A DNA stretch of 38,637 nucleotides from the NCBI GenBank assembly GCA_003241485.1, contig QFQD01000026.1, positions 1 through 38,637 of the forward strand. Reading direction: 5' to 3'. The notes beneath the pieces were generated by a model. That model was given only the letters and a program-made list of their open reading frames with translations, did not search any database and was not told the DNA's origin. The position numbers were made by a program, and so were the translations under genes. Shown one piece after another: positions 1 through 9,760 of the stretch. This DNA is from Ancylobacter novellus. GTDB taxonomy: Bacteria > Pseudomonadota > Alphaproteobacteria > Rhizobiales > Xanthobacteraceae. Numbering within the stretch: position 1 is the stretch's first letter; each line of letters starts with the position of its first letter.

Positions 1-315
<315 letters not shown>

Positions 316-346
316 CGGCTGCTCCCGGTCGCCTCTGCCACAGATT

Positions 347-811
347 TCACAGCGTCGCGTCGGCCGGCGCGGGCGGCGCCAGCACCCGGCCGAAGGCGCC
401 GAAGAACTCGCCCGCCAGCTTCTTCGACGTGCTCTCGATCAGTCGCGCGCCGAGCTGGGCGATCTTGCCGCCGACATTGGCCTGCGCCTCATAGTTGAGG
501 ACGGTGGCGCCATCCTCCTCCACCAGCCAGACCTTTGCCCCGCCCTTGGCGAAGCCGGCAACGCCGCCCTGCCCTTCGCCGGTGATGCGGTAGGCGTTCG
601 GCGGATCGAGATCGGACAATGTCACTGCGCCGGCGAAGGTGGCCTTCACCGGCCCGATCTTCAGCACGACCTTGGCGGTGAACGCGGTCGGCGCGGTCTG
701 CACCAGTTCCTGACAGCCGGGAATGCACTGGCGCAGCACTTCAGGATCGTTGAGCGCGCGCCAGACGTCCTCGCGCGATGCCTCGATGCGCTGGGAGCCG
801 GTCAGATCCAT
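347..811 (-). CDS. CoxG-like SRPBCC-domain protein
   Basis: The 154-residue product matches the CoxG family (carbon monoxide dehydrogenase subunit G, START/SRPBCC fold) over its whole length: DVWRALNDPEVLRQCIPGCQ at the N-terminus, KIGPVKATFAGAVTLSDLDPP in the middle, and a C-terminal helix ending in AFGRVL. Family members sit in operons of Cox-type molybdenum hydroxylases. In mycobacterial CO dehydrogenase CoxG has been reported to bind lipid/quinone and link the enzyme to the membrane; whether this holds here is inference. The ATG at 811 is the first gene of a minus-strand operon that continues into the CoxS gene at 315. A 292-nt spacer separates it from the divergent PLP-enzyme gene. This protein is standalone, whereas the homologous domain at 11756-12934 is fused to CoxS. 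Confidence 0.88.
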   Translation of the reverse strand: MDLTGSQRIEASREDVWRALNDPEVLRQCIPGCQELVQTAPTAFTAKVVLKIGPVKATFAGAVTLSDLDPPNAYRITGEGQGGVAGFAKGGAKVWLVEEDGATVLNYEAQANVGGKIAQLGARLIESTSKKLAGEFFGAFGRVLAPPAPADATL

Positions 812-1036
812 ATGTCACCTTGCGCTTTCATTGCCTCACTTGCCCTGCTCCGGAATGCACCCGTCCAGCAACGGCTGTGCCAAGCCCGGCCACGCCGTCA
901 TTTTACGCGCGCCGGTGCCCGGGCGCGGCGTGACGGCTGCCCTTCATGCCTGCATGAGCGGCGGCCACTGCATAAAATTCACGCACCAACTCTCTTCTGC
1001 ACCGTTGAGCATAAATAGGAATTTACATCATTGGTA

Positions 1037-1054
1037 CTATGATTAGTATCATAG
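1037..1054. promoter_or_regulatory. Perfect inverted repeat, probable operator of the PLP/CoA-transferase operon
   Basis: CTATGAT (1037-1043), a TAGT spacer (1044-1047) and ATCATAG (1048-1054) form a perfect 7-bp inverted repeat in the AT-rich part of the 812-1103 spacer between two divergent operons. The right half contains TAGTATCAT (1044-1052), repeated exactly at 16210-16218. Its core AGTATCAT is present in reverse (ATGATACT) at 10824-10831. Size and symmetry suit a dimeric GntR-type repressor; the UTRA-domain GntR regulator at 10898 is the natural candidate. The rest of the 812-1103 spacer shows no further gene that I can support. Confidence 0.55.
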
Positions 1055-1103
1055 AAAATCGCTTATGCAGCGCCGGATGGCGCGCGAGCTTCACAGAGTG
1101 CGC

Positions 1104-2597
<1,494 letters not shown>

Positions 2598-2607
2598 GGA
2601 GCCCCTT

Positions 2608-3600
2608 GTGACGATGCCCCTCGCCTATTCCGAACTCCGCCAGCGCACCAAGGCGCGTGACCGCAGCCTGCGCGACAAGGTGATGTCGCTGGAGGAGGCC
2701 GCGAGGCTGGTGCAGGACGGCGACCACCTCGCGGTCGGCGGCTGCACCGCCTCGCGCACGCCCTTCGCCATGATCTGGGCGCTGGTGCGGGCGCAGAAAA
2801 GCGGCCTCACCGTCTCGCGCTCGATCATGTCGACCGAGGGCGACATCTTCTACGCCTCGCGGCTGTCGCAGCACCTGATTACGAGCTGGTTCAGCCAGGG
2901 CATCGTGTGGGGCGTGTCGAAAGTCATGCGCGCCTATACCGAGAGCGGGCGGGCCCGCTTCGAGGAATGGAGCCACATGGCGATGGGCCTGCGCTACCGC
3001 GCCGGCGCCATGGGCGTGCCCTTCATGCCGATGCGCTCCATGCTCGGCTCGGACGTGCTTGGTCGGGTGGACGGCGACACCGGCCCTGCGGACCCCGCCT
3101 TCGCCAGCGCCAAAACCATGGAGTGCCCGTTCACCGGCGAGACACTGCTGCTGGTGCCGGCGCTGAACCCGGACGTCGCCATCATCCATGTCCAGCGCTG
3201 CGACGCCTATGGCAACGCCCAGCTCGACGGGCTCACCTTCATGGACATCGACATCGCGATGGCCGCCAACCGGGTGATCCTCACCACCGAGCGCGTCGTC
3301 TCCAACGACCAGATCCGCCGCCACCCGGACCAGACCAAGATCGGCTTCTTCACCGTCGACGCCGTGGTCGAGGTGCCGTTCGGCTGCGCCCCGCACGAGT
3401 GCTATGGCCTCTATGAGCCGTTCTACAGCCATATGGACATGTATGCGCAGATGACCGCGCGCGATCCGGAAGCGGGCGCCGCCGCCTATCTCGAGCGCTT
3501 CTATCACGAGCCGAAGGACTGGGCGGACTATCTCAGCCGCATCGGCATGGCCGAACTGATCGACGCCCAGCGCCGCGGGAGTGGCATTTATGACGATTGA
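2608..3600 (+). CDS. Class I CoA-transferase, alpha subunit (glutaconate CoA-transferase A-like)
   Basis: The sequence resembles GctA-type CoA-transferase alpha subunits: the N-terminal DGDHLAVGGCTASRTPFAM loop, the GAMGVPFMPMRSMLGSD segment typical of this branch, and VQRCDAYGNAQLDGLTFMDIDIAMAA near the C-terminal third. It would transfer CoA between a carboxylic acid and an acyl-CoA together with the beta subunit encoded immediately downstream. GTG 2608 was chosen because a GAGGA site (2596-2600) overlaps the upstream stop codon and sits 7 nt away; this gives 330 residues. ATG 2614 is a close alternative. An in-frame ATG at 2572 lies inside the upstream gene. The substrate cannot be told from sequence. 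Confidence 0.88.
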   Translation: MTMPLAYSELRQRTKARDRSLRDKVMSLEEAARLVQDGDHLAVGGCTASRTPFAMIWALVRAQKSGLTVSRSIMSTEGDIFYASRLSQHLITSWFSQGIVWGVSKVMRAYTESGRARFEEWSHMAMGLRYRAGAMGVPFMPMRSMLGSDVLGRVDGDTGPADPAFASAKTMECPFTGETLLLVPALNPDVAIIHVQRCDAYGNAQLDGLTFMDIDIAMAANRVILTTERVVSNDQIRRHPDQTKIGFFTVDAVVEVPFGCAPHECYGLYEPFYSHMDMYAQMTARDPEAGAAAYLERFYHEPKDWADYLSRIGMAELIDAQRRGSGIYDD

Positions 3601-4393
3601 AGCCACACGCAGCACTCCCGCGCTTTCCGCCGTGCCGGCCTACACCGGCTCCGAACTGCTTGGCGTCATGAGTGCCCGCCTGCTTAAGGACGGGCAGACC
3701 GTGTTCGCCGGCGTCGGCATCCCGCTCTTGGCGGCGATCCTGGCGCAGAAGACGCATGCGCCGGGCCTCACCATCCTGTTCGAGGGTGGGGTGATCGGCC
3801 CCTTCGTCGAGGCCGGCAAGCTGCCGCCCTCCACCAATGAGCAGCGCTGCACGCGGCGCGCCAACATGCTGGTGTCGATCACCGAGGTGCTGCTGATGCT
3901 GCAGCGCGGCTATGTCGATGTCGGCTTCATGGGCGGCGCGCAGATCGACCGCTTCGGCAACCTCAACTCCTCCTTCATCGGCGATCCCGCCAACCCGAAG
4001 ATCCGCCTGCCCGGCACCGGCGGCGGCAACGACATCGCCTCGCTGGCCGACATGATCGTCGCCATGAAGCACGAGAAGCGCCGCTTCGTGGAAAAGGTCG
4101 ACTTCATCACCTCGCCCGGCTTCCTCGATGGCGGCCAGACCCGCGCGGAACGTGGCTTGCCGGCGGGCGGCATGTTCCGCGTCGTCACCGACATGGGCAT
4201 CCTCGGCTTTGACGAGACGAGCCGCGCCATGACCGTGCTCGCCCTGCACCCCGGCGTGTCGGCGGAGACGATCAAGGCCAATACCGGCTTCGAGCTGCCG
4301 GTGCCGGCCGACGTGCCGACCACCGAAGCGCCGACCCCGAACGAACTCGCCATTTTGCGCGAACTCGACCCCGCGCGGCTCTACACGGCGTGA
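3590..4393 (+). CDS. Class I CoA-transferase, beta subunit (glutaconate CoA-transferase B-like)
   Basis: This 267-residue protein matches the beta subunit of GctAB-type CoA-transferases. E65 in LTILFEGGVIGP aligns with the catalytic glutamate of Acidaminococcus GctB (ESGIIG-type motif), which forms the glutamyl-CoA thioester. RLPGTGGGNDIASLA corresponds to the conserved glycine-rich region. Retention of this glutamate argues for a true transferase rather than an IpdAB-type hydrolase. The ATG overlaps the end of the alpha-subunit gene by 11 nt and has a GGGAG site (3578-3582) 7 nt upstream, so the two subunits are translationally coupled. The gene is followed by a REP-like palindrome before the LLM oxidoreductase gene. 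Confidence 0.88.
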   Translation: MTIEATRSTPALSAVPAYTGSELLGVMSARLLKDGQTVFAGVGIPLLAAILAQKTHAPGLTILFEGGVIGPFVEAGKLPPSTNEQRCTRRANMLVSITEVLLMLQRGYVDVGFMGGAQIDRFGNLNSSFIGDPANPKIRLPGTGGGNDIASLADMIVAMKHEKRRFVEKVDFITSPGFLDGGQTRAERGLPAGGMFRVVTDMGILGFDETSRAMTVLALHPGVSAETIKANTGFELPVPADVPTTEAPTPNELAILRELDPARLYTA

Positions 4394-4410
4394 GCCTCCC
4401 TTGCCGCCTG

Positions 4411-4507
4411 CGTCATCCCGGCCGAGCACAGCGAAAGCCGGGATCGCGTGCCGCGTTCTGATGATGATCCCGGCTCTCCGCGCTTACGCGCGTCGGCCGG
4501 GATGACG
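4411..4507. repeat. REP-like nested palindromic element
   Basis: The spacer between the CoA-transferase and LLM genes contains two nested inverted repeats. The outer arms are CGTCATCCCGGCCGA (4411-4425) and its exact complement (4493-4507). The inner arms are AGCCGGGATC (4436-4445) and GATCCCGGCT (4466-4475). The TCATCCCGGCCGA..AGCCGGGATC wording is that of the intergenic palindromic repeats common in Rhizobiales and relatives. The RNA would form a long hairpin or a pair of hairpins, which may stabilise or end the upstream message. Confidence 0.8.
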
Positions 4508-4526
4508 CCCTGAAAAGGATAAGCCC

Positions 4527-5474
4527 ATGCCCGCTCCCGTCTCCTTCGGCATCGCGATGCGCAACTTCACCCGCTTCCCGGAAATGCCGGATGCGGGGGC
4601 GCTGATCGACTATGGCGTGCGCATGGAGGAGCTTGGCTTCTCCTCGCTCTGGGTGTGGGACCACATCCTGCTCGGCACCGACCCGAATTTCCCGATCATC
4701 GACTCGCTGTCGCTGCTGACGGCGGTGGCGGCGCGGACCAAAACCATCAAGATCGGCACCGGCGTGCTGGTGCTGCCGCTGCGCAACCCGGTCATCCTCG
4801 CCAAGCAGCTTTCCTCGCTCGACCTCATTTCCAACGGCCGGCTGATGCTCGGCGCGGCGGTCGGCTGGTACAAGCGCGAATTCGACGCCGTCGGAATTCC
4901 CTATGAGCGGCGCGGCAAGGTGATGGACCGCAACCTCGACATATTGAGGCGACTGTGGACCGAGGATTCGGTCACCGGCGAATGGGACGAACTGAACCTG
5001 CGCAACGCGGTGATGTTTCCCAAGCCGGTGCAGAAGCCGCACCCGCCGATCCTTATCGGCGGCTATGTCGACGTGGTGCTCAAGCGCGCAGCCACCAAGG
5101 GCGATGGCTGGCTGACCTATTTCTACACGCCGGAGGGCTATACCGAGGCGTGGGCGAAGATCTCGGCCTATGCCGAGGAAGCCGGCCGCGACCCGGCCTC
5201 GCTCTACAGCCTGAACCAGCTGCCGATCTATGTAGGCCCGCGCGACGTCGGGCAGGCGAAGATGACGGAGTGGCTCAACGCCGAATGGGACCTCTCGAAG
5301 GGCTCGCAATCGACCTTCGACAGCGCCATCGTCGGCACACCGGCGGAATGTGCGGAGCAGATCGCCCGGCATATCGAGACCGGCGTGAAGAAGATCGTCT
5401 TCGTTCCGTGGCGCTATGAGAAGGAGCAGATAGACCTTCTCGCCCACGAGGTGCTGCCGCTGCTGCGAAAGTAG
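4527..5474 (+). CDS. LLM-class oxidoreductase, probably F420-dependent (TIGR03619-like)
   Basis: The 315-residue protein is a luciferase-like TIM barrel: SFGIAMRNFTRFPEMPD at the start, SLWVWDHILL (strand 2 with the conserved D-H), IKIGTGVLVLPLRNPVILAKQ, RLMLGAAVGWYKREFDAVG, and HPPILIGGYVDVVLKRAATKGDGWL at the phosphate-binding region. This subgroup is usually annotated as F420-dependent, which fits a window that encodes F420 synthesis. Depending on the member, such enzymes reduce C=C or C=N bonds with F420H2 or oxidise alcohols. The ATG has AAGGA about 7 nt upstream. It follows the CoA-transferase genes after a 133-nt spacer and may be the F420-using step of the pathway. An FMN-dependent monooxygenase role cannot be ruled out from sequence. 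Confidence 0.82.
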   Translation: MPAPVSFGIAMRNFTRFPEMPDAGALIDYGVRMEELGFSSLWVWDHILLGTDPNFPIIDSLSLLTAVAARTKTIKIGTGVLVLPLRNPVILAKQLSSLDLISNGRLMLGAAVGWYKREFDAVGIPYERRGKVMDRNLDILRRLWTEDSVTGEWDELNLRNAVMFPKPVQKPHPPILIGGYVDVVLKRAATKGDGWLTYFYTPEGYTEAWAKISAYAEEAGRDPASLYSLNQLPIYVGPRDVGQAKMTEWLNAEWDLSKGSQSTFDSAIVGTPAECAEQIARHIETGVKKIVFVPWRYEKEQIDLLAHEVLPLLRK

Positions 5475-5504
5475 TCGCGAACGCCTGCCGAGAGGCAGGG
5501 ACGC

Positions 5505-5594
5505 TCAGGCGCTGAACAGCTTGATCACCAGCCAGATGGTGATCAGCACCAGTGCGCCTTTCCAGACCAGCGAACCAATATGATGTCCGTGCAT
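5505..5594 (-). CDS. Putative 29-residue single-span membrane protein
   Basis: A short frame starts MHGHHIGSLVWKG and continues with a uniformly hydrophobic segment (ALVLITIWLVIKL) ending FSA and a TGA stop. Upstream of the ATG is GGGGGAA about 4 nt away, similar to the sites before the genes at 31729 and 37317. The layout (histidine-rich N-terminus, one transmembrane helix, short tail) is that of a bacterial membrane microprotein. It sits alone between the convergent ends of the LLM gene and fbiC. I do not recognise a family. The evidence is a plausible start, ribosome site and hydrophobic pattern only. Confidence 0.45.
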   Translation of the reverse strand: MHGHHIGSLVWKGALVLITIWLVIKLFSA

Positions 5595-5689
5595 GGCGTT
5601 CCCCCAAGCGGCATCCATGCCGTCTTGACTTAAGGGAACGCCGCGCGGCCAGCCGGGTCAAGAGGCCAGACGATCCGCGGCGCGCGCCC

Positions 5690-8104
5690 TCAGCCCCGCA
5701 GGGTGGCGAGGCTCCCCACCTTCGCGAATTTCTCCGCCGCCGGCTCCTGTCGCGGGCTCAGCGGATCGGCGGCGTAGGAGCGCTGCTTCTGCCGCGAGGG
5801 GGCCTCGCCATAGAGAGTGGTGCGCTGGCGCGCCTCGCGCCCGGCCGCGCGGATCGCCGCCTCCATGCGGTCGGGCGGGAATTCCTGCCCGTGCATGCCG
5901 CCGGCGGCGCGGCTGATCGATTCATCCATCAGCGTGCCGCCAATATCGTTAGCGCCGGCCTTTAGCGCCGCGACGATGCCGCCTTCGCCCAGCTTCACCC
6001 ACGACGCCTGTATGTTGGGAATGAGCGGGTTGAGCGCGAGCCGCCCCACGGCGTGCATCAGCAGCGCCTCGCGCCGGCTCGGACCCGCGCGCGTGCCGCC
6101 CTTGAGATAGAGCGGCGCTTCCATGTGCAGGAAGGGCAGCGGCACGAATTCGGTGATGCCGCCGGTTTCGGCCTGAAGGCGGCGCAGGCGCAGCAGATGG
6201 CGCGCCCAGTGCCGGTAGCCGTCGACATGGCCGAACATGATGGTCGATGTCGTGCGCAGGCCGGCGCGATGGGCGGCTGCGATCGTCTCCAGCCATTCGG
6301 CGGTGTCCAGCTTGTCCGGGCAGATAAGGGCCCGCACTTCGTCGTCGAGGATTTCAGCCGCCGTGCCGGGCAGGCTGCCGAGCCCCGCCTCTTTCAGCCG
6401 GCCCAGGAATTCCGCCACCGGCAGGCCGAGCGTGGCCGCGCCGTGGCGCACCTCCAGCGCGGAGAAGGCATGCACATGCATCTCCGGCACCGCCGCCTTC
6501 ACCGCGCGAAGGATGGCGAGATAGGTCTCGCCGGAGAAATCCGGGTGGATGCCGCCCTGCATGCACACCTCGGTCGCCCCGCGCGCCCATGCCTCGCGGG
6601 TACGCCGCTGGATCTCGCCAAGGTCCAGCTCATAAGGCTTTCCGCGCAGATGCGCGTGCGCGCGCCCCTTCGAGAAGGCGCAGAAGCCGCATTTATACGC
6701 GCAGACATTGGTGTAGTTGATGTTGCGGGTAACGACGTAGGACACCGTGTCGCCGACGCTCTCCCGCCGCAGCGCATCCGCCGCCTCGAACACCCGTTGC
6801 GCCCGGCTGCCCCGCGCATCGAACAGCGTGACGATCTCGGGCTCGGACAATTCGCGGCCCTCGAAGGCCCTGTCGAAAATGGCATCGAGCGCGCGGTCCG
6901 CTCCGGCAAGCGCCGGCGCCGCCGGCCAATCGACGATGCTCGTGCGTTCCTCCTCGCCCACCCGCCAGGCGCTCTCATGCGCCAGCCCGGCGCCATCCGC
7001 CCGGCGCAGCACGAGCGGCGCGACAGAGGGATCGAGCCAGCGGGCGCGCGCCTCGATATAGGCGGGATAGACCGCCAGACGCGGCGACAGCACCTTGCCG
7101 GCGCGGGCGGTGGCGACACCGAGCGCCGACAGCGCCGGCCAGGGCGCTTCCGGGTTCACATGGTCCGGTGTGACCGGGGAGACGCCGCCCCAATCATTGA
7201 TGCCGGCCTCGATCAGCGCCTTCAGCCCCTCCGGCTGCAGGTTTGGCGGCGCCTGGATCGACATTGTCGGGCCGAGCACCAGCCGCGCCACCGCGACGGT
7301 CCACAAATGGTCTTCCAGCGAGGGCTCCGGCGCGTGCGCCATCTTCGTTCCGGCCTTGGCGCGGAAGTTCTGGATGATGACTTCCTGCACATGGCCCTGC
7401 CGGATATGGCTATCGCGAATGGCCAGCAGCGCCTCGATACGTTCGGCCCGCGTCTCGCCAATGCCGATCAGCAGGCCCGTGGTAAACGGCACCTTCGCCC
7501 GCCCCGCCGCCTCAAGCGTTGCGAGGCGCACCGCCGGCAGCTTGTCGGGGGAGCCGAAATGCGGGCCGCCGCGCGCGGAGAGCCGCCCGGCCGTCGTCTC
7601 GATCATGGTGCCCTGCGAGGCGGAAACACCGCGCAGGCGAACAAGGTCCGCCTCCTCCATCACCCCTGCATTGAGGTGCGGCAGCAGGCCGGTTTCCTTC
7701 AGCACCAGCGCGGCCATGGCGGCGAGGTAGTCCAGCGTCGAGGCGTAGCCGAGCGCGGCCAGTTCCTCGCGCGCCACGGCGTAGCGCAGTTCCGGCTTGT
7801 CGCCGAGGGTGAAGAGCGCCTCGTCGCACCCGACGCGGGCGCCAGCGCGCGCGATCTCAAGCACCTCCTCGGGGGTCAGGAAGGCGCGCTGCCCTTTCCG
7901 CGGCGGGTGGGCGAAGGTGCAGTAGTGGCAGACATCCCGGCAGAGCTGAGTAAGCGGGATGAACACTTTGCGCGAGACGGTGACGGTTGCGCCGAACCCG
8001 TCGTCGCGCAGCCGCGAGGCCTCCCGCATCAGCCCGGCGAGGTCGACCTCGTTGGCGAGCGCGAGGGCGGCGTCGCGGCCGGGCAGTTTCCCCGCCACAG
8101 CCAT
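5690..8104 (-). CDS. fbiC: Fused Fo synthase (CofG-CofH), coenzyme F420 biosynthesis
   Basis: The 804-residue protein joins two radical-SAM domains. The CofG half has C55-x3-C59-x2-C62 (CRDVCHYC) with FIPLTQLCRDVCHYCTFAHPP. The CofH half has C468-x3-C472-x2-C475 (NVCAYKCGFC) with VCMQGGIHPDFSGETYL and DIGGTLMDESISRAAGG. In this family the pair builds the deazaflavin Fo from tyrosine and the pyrimidine 5-amino-6-ribitylamino-uracil. The fused form is typical of actinobacteria and of some proteobacteria; archaea and cyanobacteria have separate genes. The length is close to mycobacterial FbiC (856). The start lies 4 nt after the pxpA stop, so the two are probably co-translated. The rest of the pathway lies 20 kb away at 28120-30505. 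Both Fe-S motifs are intact and there is no frameshift. Confidence 0.96.
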   Translation of the reverse strand: MAVAGKLPGRDAALALANEVDLAGLMREASRLRDDGFGATVTVSRKVFIPLTQLCRDVCHYCTFAHPPRKGQRAFLTPEEVLEIARAGARVGCDEALFTLGDKPELRYAVAREELAALGYASTLDYLAAMAALVLKETGLLPHLNAGVMEEADLVRLRGVSASQGTMIETTAGRLSARGGPHFGSPDKLPAVRLATLEAAGRAKVPFTTGLLIGIGETRAERIEALLAIRDSHIRQGHVQEVIIQNFRAKAGTKMAHAPEPSLEDHLWTVAVARLVLGPTMSIQAPPNLQPEGLKALIEAGINDWGGVSPVTPDHVNPEAPWPALSALGVATARAGKVLSPRLAVYPAYIEARARWLDPSVAPLVLRRADGAGLAHESAWRVGEEERTSIVDWPAAPALAGADRALDAIFDRAFEGRELSEPEIVTLFDARGSRAQRVFEAADALRRESVGDTVSYVVTRNINYTNVCAYKCGFCAFSKGRAHAHLRGKPYELDLGEIQRRTREAWARGATEVCMQGGIHPDFSGETYLAILRAVKAAVPEMHVHAFSALEVRHGAATLGLPVAEFLGRLKEAGLGSLPGTAAEILDDEVRALICPDKLDTAEWLETIAAAHRAGLRTTSTIMFGHVDGYRHWARHLLRLRRLQAETGGITEFVPLPFLHMEAPLYLKGGTRAGPSRREALLMHAVGRLALNPLIPNIQASWVKLGEGGIVAALKAGANDIGGTLMDESISRAAGGMHGQEFPPDRMEAAIRAAGREARQRTTLYGEAPSRQKQRSYAADPLSPRQEPAAEKFAKVGSLATLRG

Positions 8105-8108
8105 CGCC

Positions 8109-8885
8109 TCAGGCCTTCATCAGCTCGGGCAGGGTGACCAGTTCGACGCCCGCCGCGCGCAACGCATCGCAGCACGCGGCGGCAACGGCGATGGCGGTCG
8201 GCTCGTCGCCATGGACGCAGAGCGAATCGAACTTGGTGGGCATCTTCTTGCCGTTGATCGAGATGATCTCCTCGTCGAGCACCATGCGCACGACACGTTC
8301 CGCCGCGAATTTCGGATCGCGGATCATCGCGTCGGCATTGGTGCGTGAGCGCAGATTGCCATCATCCTCATAGAGGCGATCGATGAAGGCTTCGCGCGCC
8401 AGCGGCACGCCGACCTCCAGCGCCGCCGTCTCCATCTCGGTGCCGGACAAAGCGAGATAATACAGCGTGTCGTCGACCGTCTTGATCGCGCGGCCAATGG
8501 CCAGCGCGTAGTCGCGGTCCACCGCGCACATATTGTTCAGTGCGCCATGCGGCTTCACATGCGTCACCTTCACCCCGGCATAGGCGGCCATTCCGGCCAG
8601 CGCTCCGAGCTGGTAGGCAACGAGATATTCGAGATCATTCGCGTTCATGCGGATCTGCCGGCGCCCGAAGCCCCAGAGGTCGTTGAAGCCGGGATGCGCC
8701 CCGATGGAGACCCCGTTCGCCTTCGCCTTGAGGCAGACATCGCGCATCACCGTGGCATCGCCGCCATGCATGCCGCAGGCGACATTGACGCTCTGCACGA
8801 TCTTCAGGATCTCGTCGTCATTGCCGATTTTATAGTGCCCGTAGCCCTCGCCCATATCGGCATTGATATTGATACGCTGAGCCAC
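8109..8885 (-). CDS. pxpA: PxpA, LamB/YcsF-family lactam-hydrolase subunit
   Basis: The 258-residue protein carries all the landmarks of the LamB/YcsF family: INADMGEGYG (8-16 region), NVACGMHGGD, IGAHPGFNDLWGFGRR, HVKPHGALNN and LCVHGDE near the C-terminus. With PxpB and PxpC it forms the ATP-dependent 5-oxoprolinase that opens pyroglutamate to glutamate; related complexes may act on other lactams. PxpB and PxpC are encoded divergently from 9005, separated from pxpA by about 120 nt that include a 28-bp palindrome. Splitting pxpA from pxpBC across a divergent promoter, and placing it directly upstream of fbiC, is unusual. The true substrate could be pyroglutamate or a pathway-specific lactam. 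Confidence 0.93.
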   Translation of the reverse strand: MAQRININADMGEGYGHYKIGNDDEILKIVQSVNVACGMHGGDATVMRDVCLKAKANGVSIGAHPGFNDLWGFGRRQIRMNANDLEYLVAYQLGALAGMAAYAGVKVTHVKPHGALNNMCAVDRDYALAIGRAIKTVDDTLYYLALSGTEMETAALEVGVPLAREAFIDRLYEDDGNLRSRTNADAMIRDPKFAAERVVRMVLDEEIISINGKKMPTKFDSLCVHGDEPTAIAVAAACCDALRAAGVELVTLPELMKA

Positions 8886-8929
8886 GACGCTGTCTCCCTC
8901 GATCCATTTGAATGAGACATTAACACATT

Positions 8930-8939
8930 AAATGATAAT
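8930..8939 (+). promoter_or_regulatory. AAATGATAAT motif shared by the two F420 operon promoters
   Basis: This 10-mer lies 45 nt upstream of the pxpA-fbiC start. It recurs in the opposite orientation at 31586-31595, about 60 nt upstream of fgd-cofEDC. Its ATGATAAT part differs by one base from the ATGATACT motif of the other local promoters. Its role is unproven. Confidence 0.35.
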
Positions 8940-8950
8940 GGAATTCAAGC

Positions 8951-8978
8951 TCAAAGATACTAACATTAGTATGTTTGA
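8951..8978. promoter_or_regulatory. 28-bp near-perfect palindrome between pxpA and pxpB, probable operator
   Basis: The core ATACTA (8957-8962)-acat-TAGTAT (8967-8972) is flanked by TCAAA (8951-8955) and TTTGA (8974-8978). All positions pair except the G/G at 8956/8973. The TTAGTAT part is shared with the palindrome at 1037-1054. It lies in the divergent pxpA/pxpB spacer and ends just before the first possible pxpB ATG (8978), which suggests a dimeric repressor controlling one or both directions. Confidence 0.65.
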
Positions 8979-9004
8979 TGTGCAGGGTGATTGAAGGGCT
9001 GAAG

Positions 9005-9760
9005 GTGACGGAACGGGACGACAGGGACCGGCGGATCGGCACGCTGGCGCGCTTTCTCGACGTGGGCGACACCGCCTTCGCCATCGAATTCGGCGCGCGC
9101 ATCGCGCCGGAGGTTAACGCCCTCGTCCACCGCACCGCCGCCCTCATCTCGGATGCGGCGCTGGAGGGGGTGACGGAAACAGTCCCGACCTTCCGATCGC
9201 TGCTGGTGCATTACGATCCCCGCCGTACCTCGGCGGCAGAACTGCAAGCCGGGCTGGCGCAGCTGGAACTGGGCGAGGCCGTGCTTGAAGCACCACGCCG
9301 CGTCTGGCGCATTCCGGTGCTTTATGGCGGCGAGGCCGGCCCGGATCTGTCCGACGTCGCGGCGGCAACCGGCCTCTCCGAGGACGAGGTGGTGGCGCTC
9401 CATGCCGGCACGCTGTTCCGGGTCTATGTGCAGGGCTTTCTGCCGGGCTTCGCCTATCTCGGCGATTTGCCCGTCGAGCTCGAGCTGCCGCGCCTCACTA
9501 TCCCCCGCGTGCGCGTGCCAGCCGGCTCGGTCGCCATCGCCCAGCGCATGGCCGGCATCTACCCCGTGGAATCCCCCGGCGGCTGGCGGCTGATCGGCCA
9601 CACGCCGCTGCGCTTTTTCGATCCTGCACAGACGCCGCCCACCCTGTTCTCGCCGGGCGATGGCGTGCGCTTCGTGCCCGTTGAGGCCGCCGAGCACGCG
9701 GCGATCCGGCAGGCCGTAGACGAGGGACGCTATGAGCCGGTCTGCGAGGCAGCGGTATGA
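9005..9760 (+). CDS. pxpB: PxpB, KipI-like lactam-hydrolase subunit
   Basis: The product shows the KipI/PxpB signature: FLDVGDTAFAIEFG near the N-terminus, VLYGGEAGPDLSDVAAATGLSEDEVV, GFLPGFAYLGDLP, and PRVRVPAGSVAIAQRMAGIYPVESPGGWRLIGHTPL in two conserved blocks. It pairs with PxpC for the ATP-dependent part of lactam opening. I chose GTG 9005 (251 residues) because GAAGGG lies 6 nt upstream and because the palindrome at 8951-8978 overlaps the earlier ATG 8978; GTG 8987 is also possible. The stop overlaps the pxpC start by 4 nt (ATGA), so the two are translationally coupled. Confidence 0.92.
   Translation: MTERDDRDRRIGTLARFLDVGDTAFAIEFGARIAPEVNALVHRTAALISDAALEGVTETVPTFRSLLVHYDPRRTSAAELQAGLAQLELGEAVLEAPRRVWRIPVLYGGEAGPDLSDVAAATGLSEDEVVALHAGTLFRVYVQGFLPGFAYLGDLPVELELPRLTIPRVRVPAGSVAIAQRMAGIYPVESPGGWRLIGHTPLRFFDPAQTPPTLFSPGDGVRFVPVEAAEHAAIRQAVDEGRYEPVCEAAV

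Noticed and set aside
2608..4393. IpdAB-type ring hydrolase instead of a CoA-transferase
   Set aside because: The beta subunit keeps the catalytic glutamate (E65) of true GctB-type transferases.
6053..8137. Long open frame on the plus strand (about 694 codons)
   Set aside because: It is antisense to fbiC, is rich in Arg/Ala/Gln/His without recognisable motifs, and arises from GC-biased third positions of fbiC.
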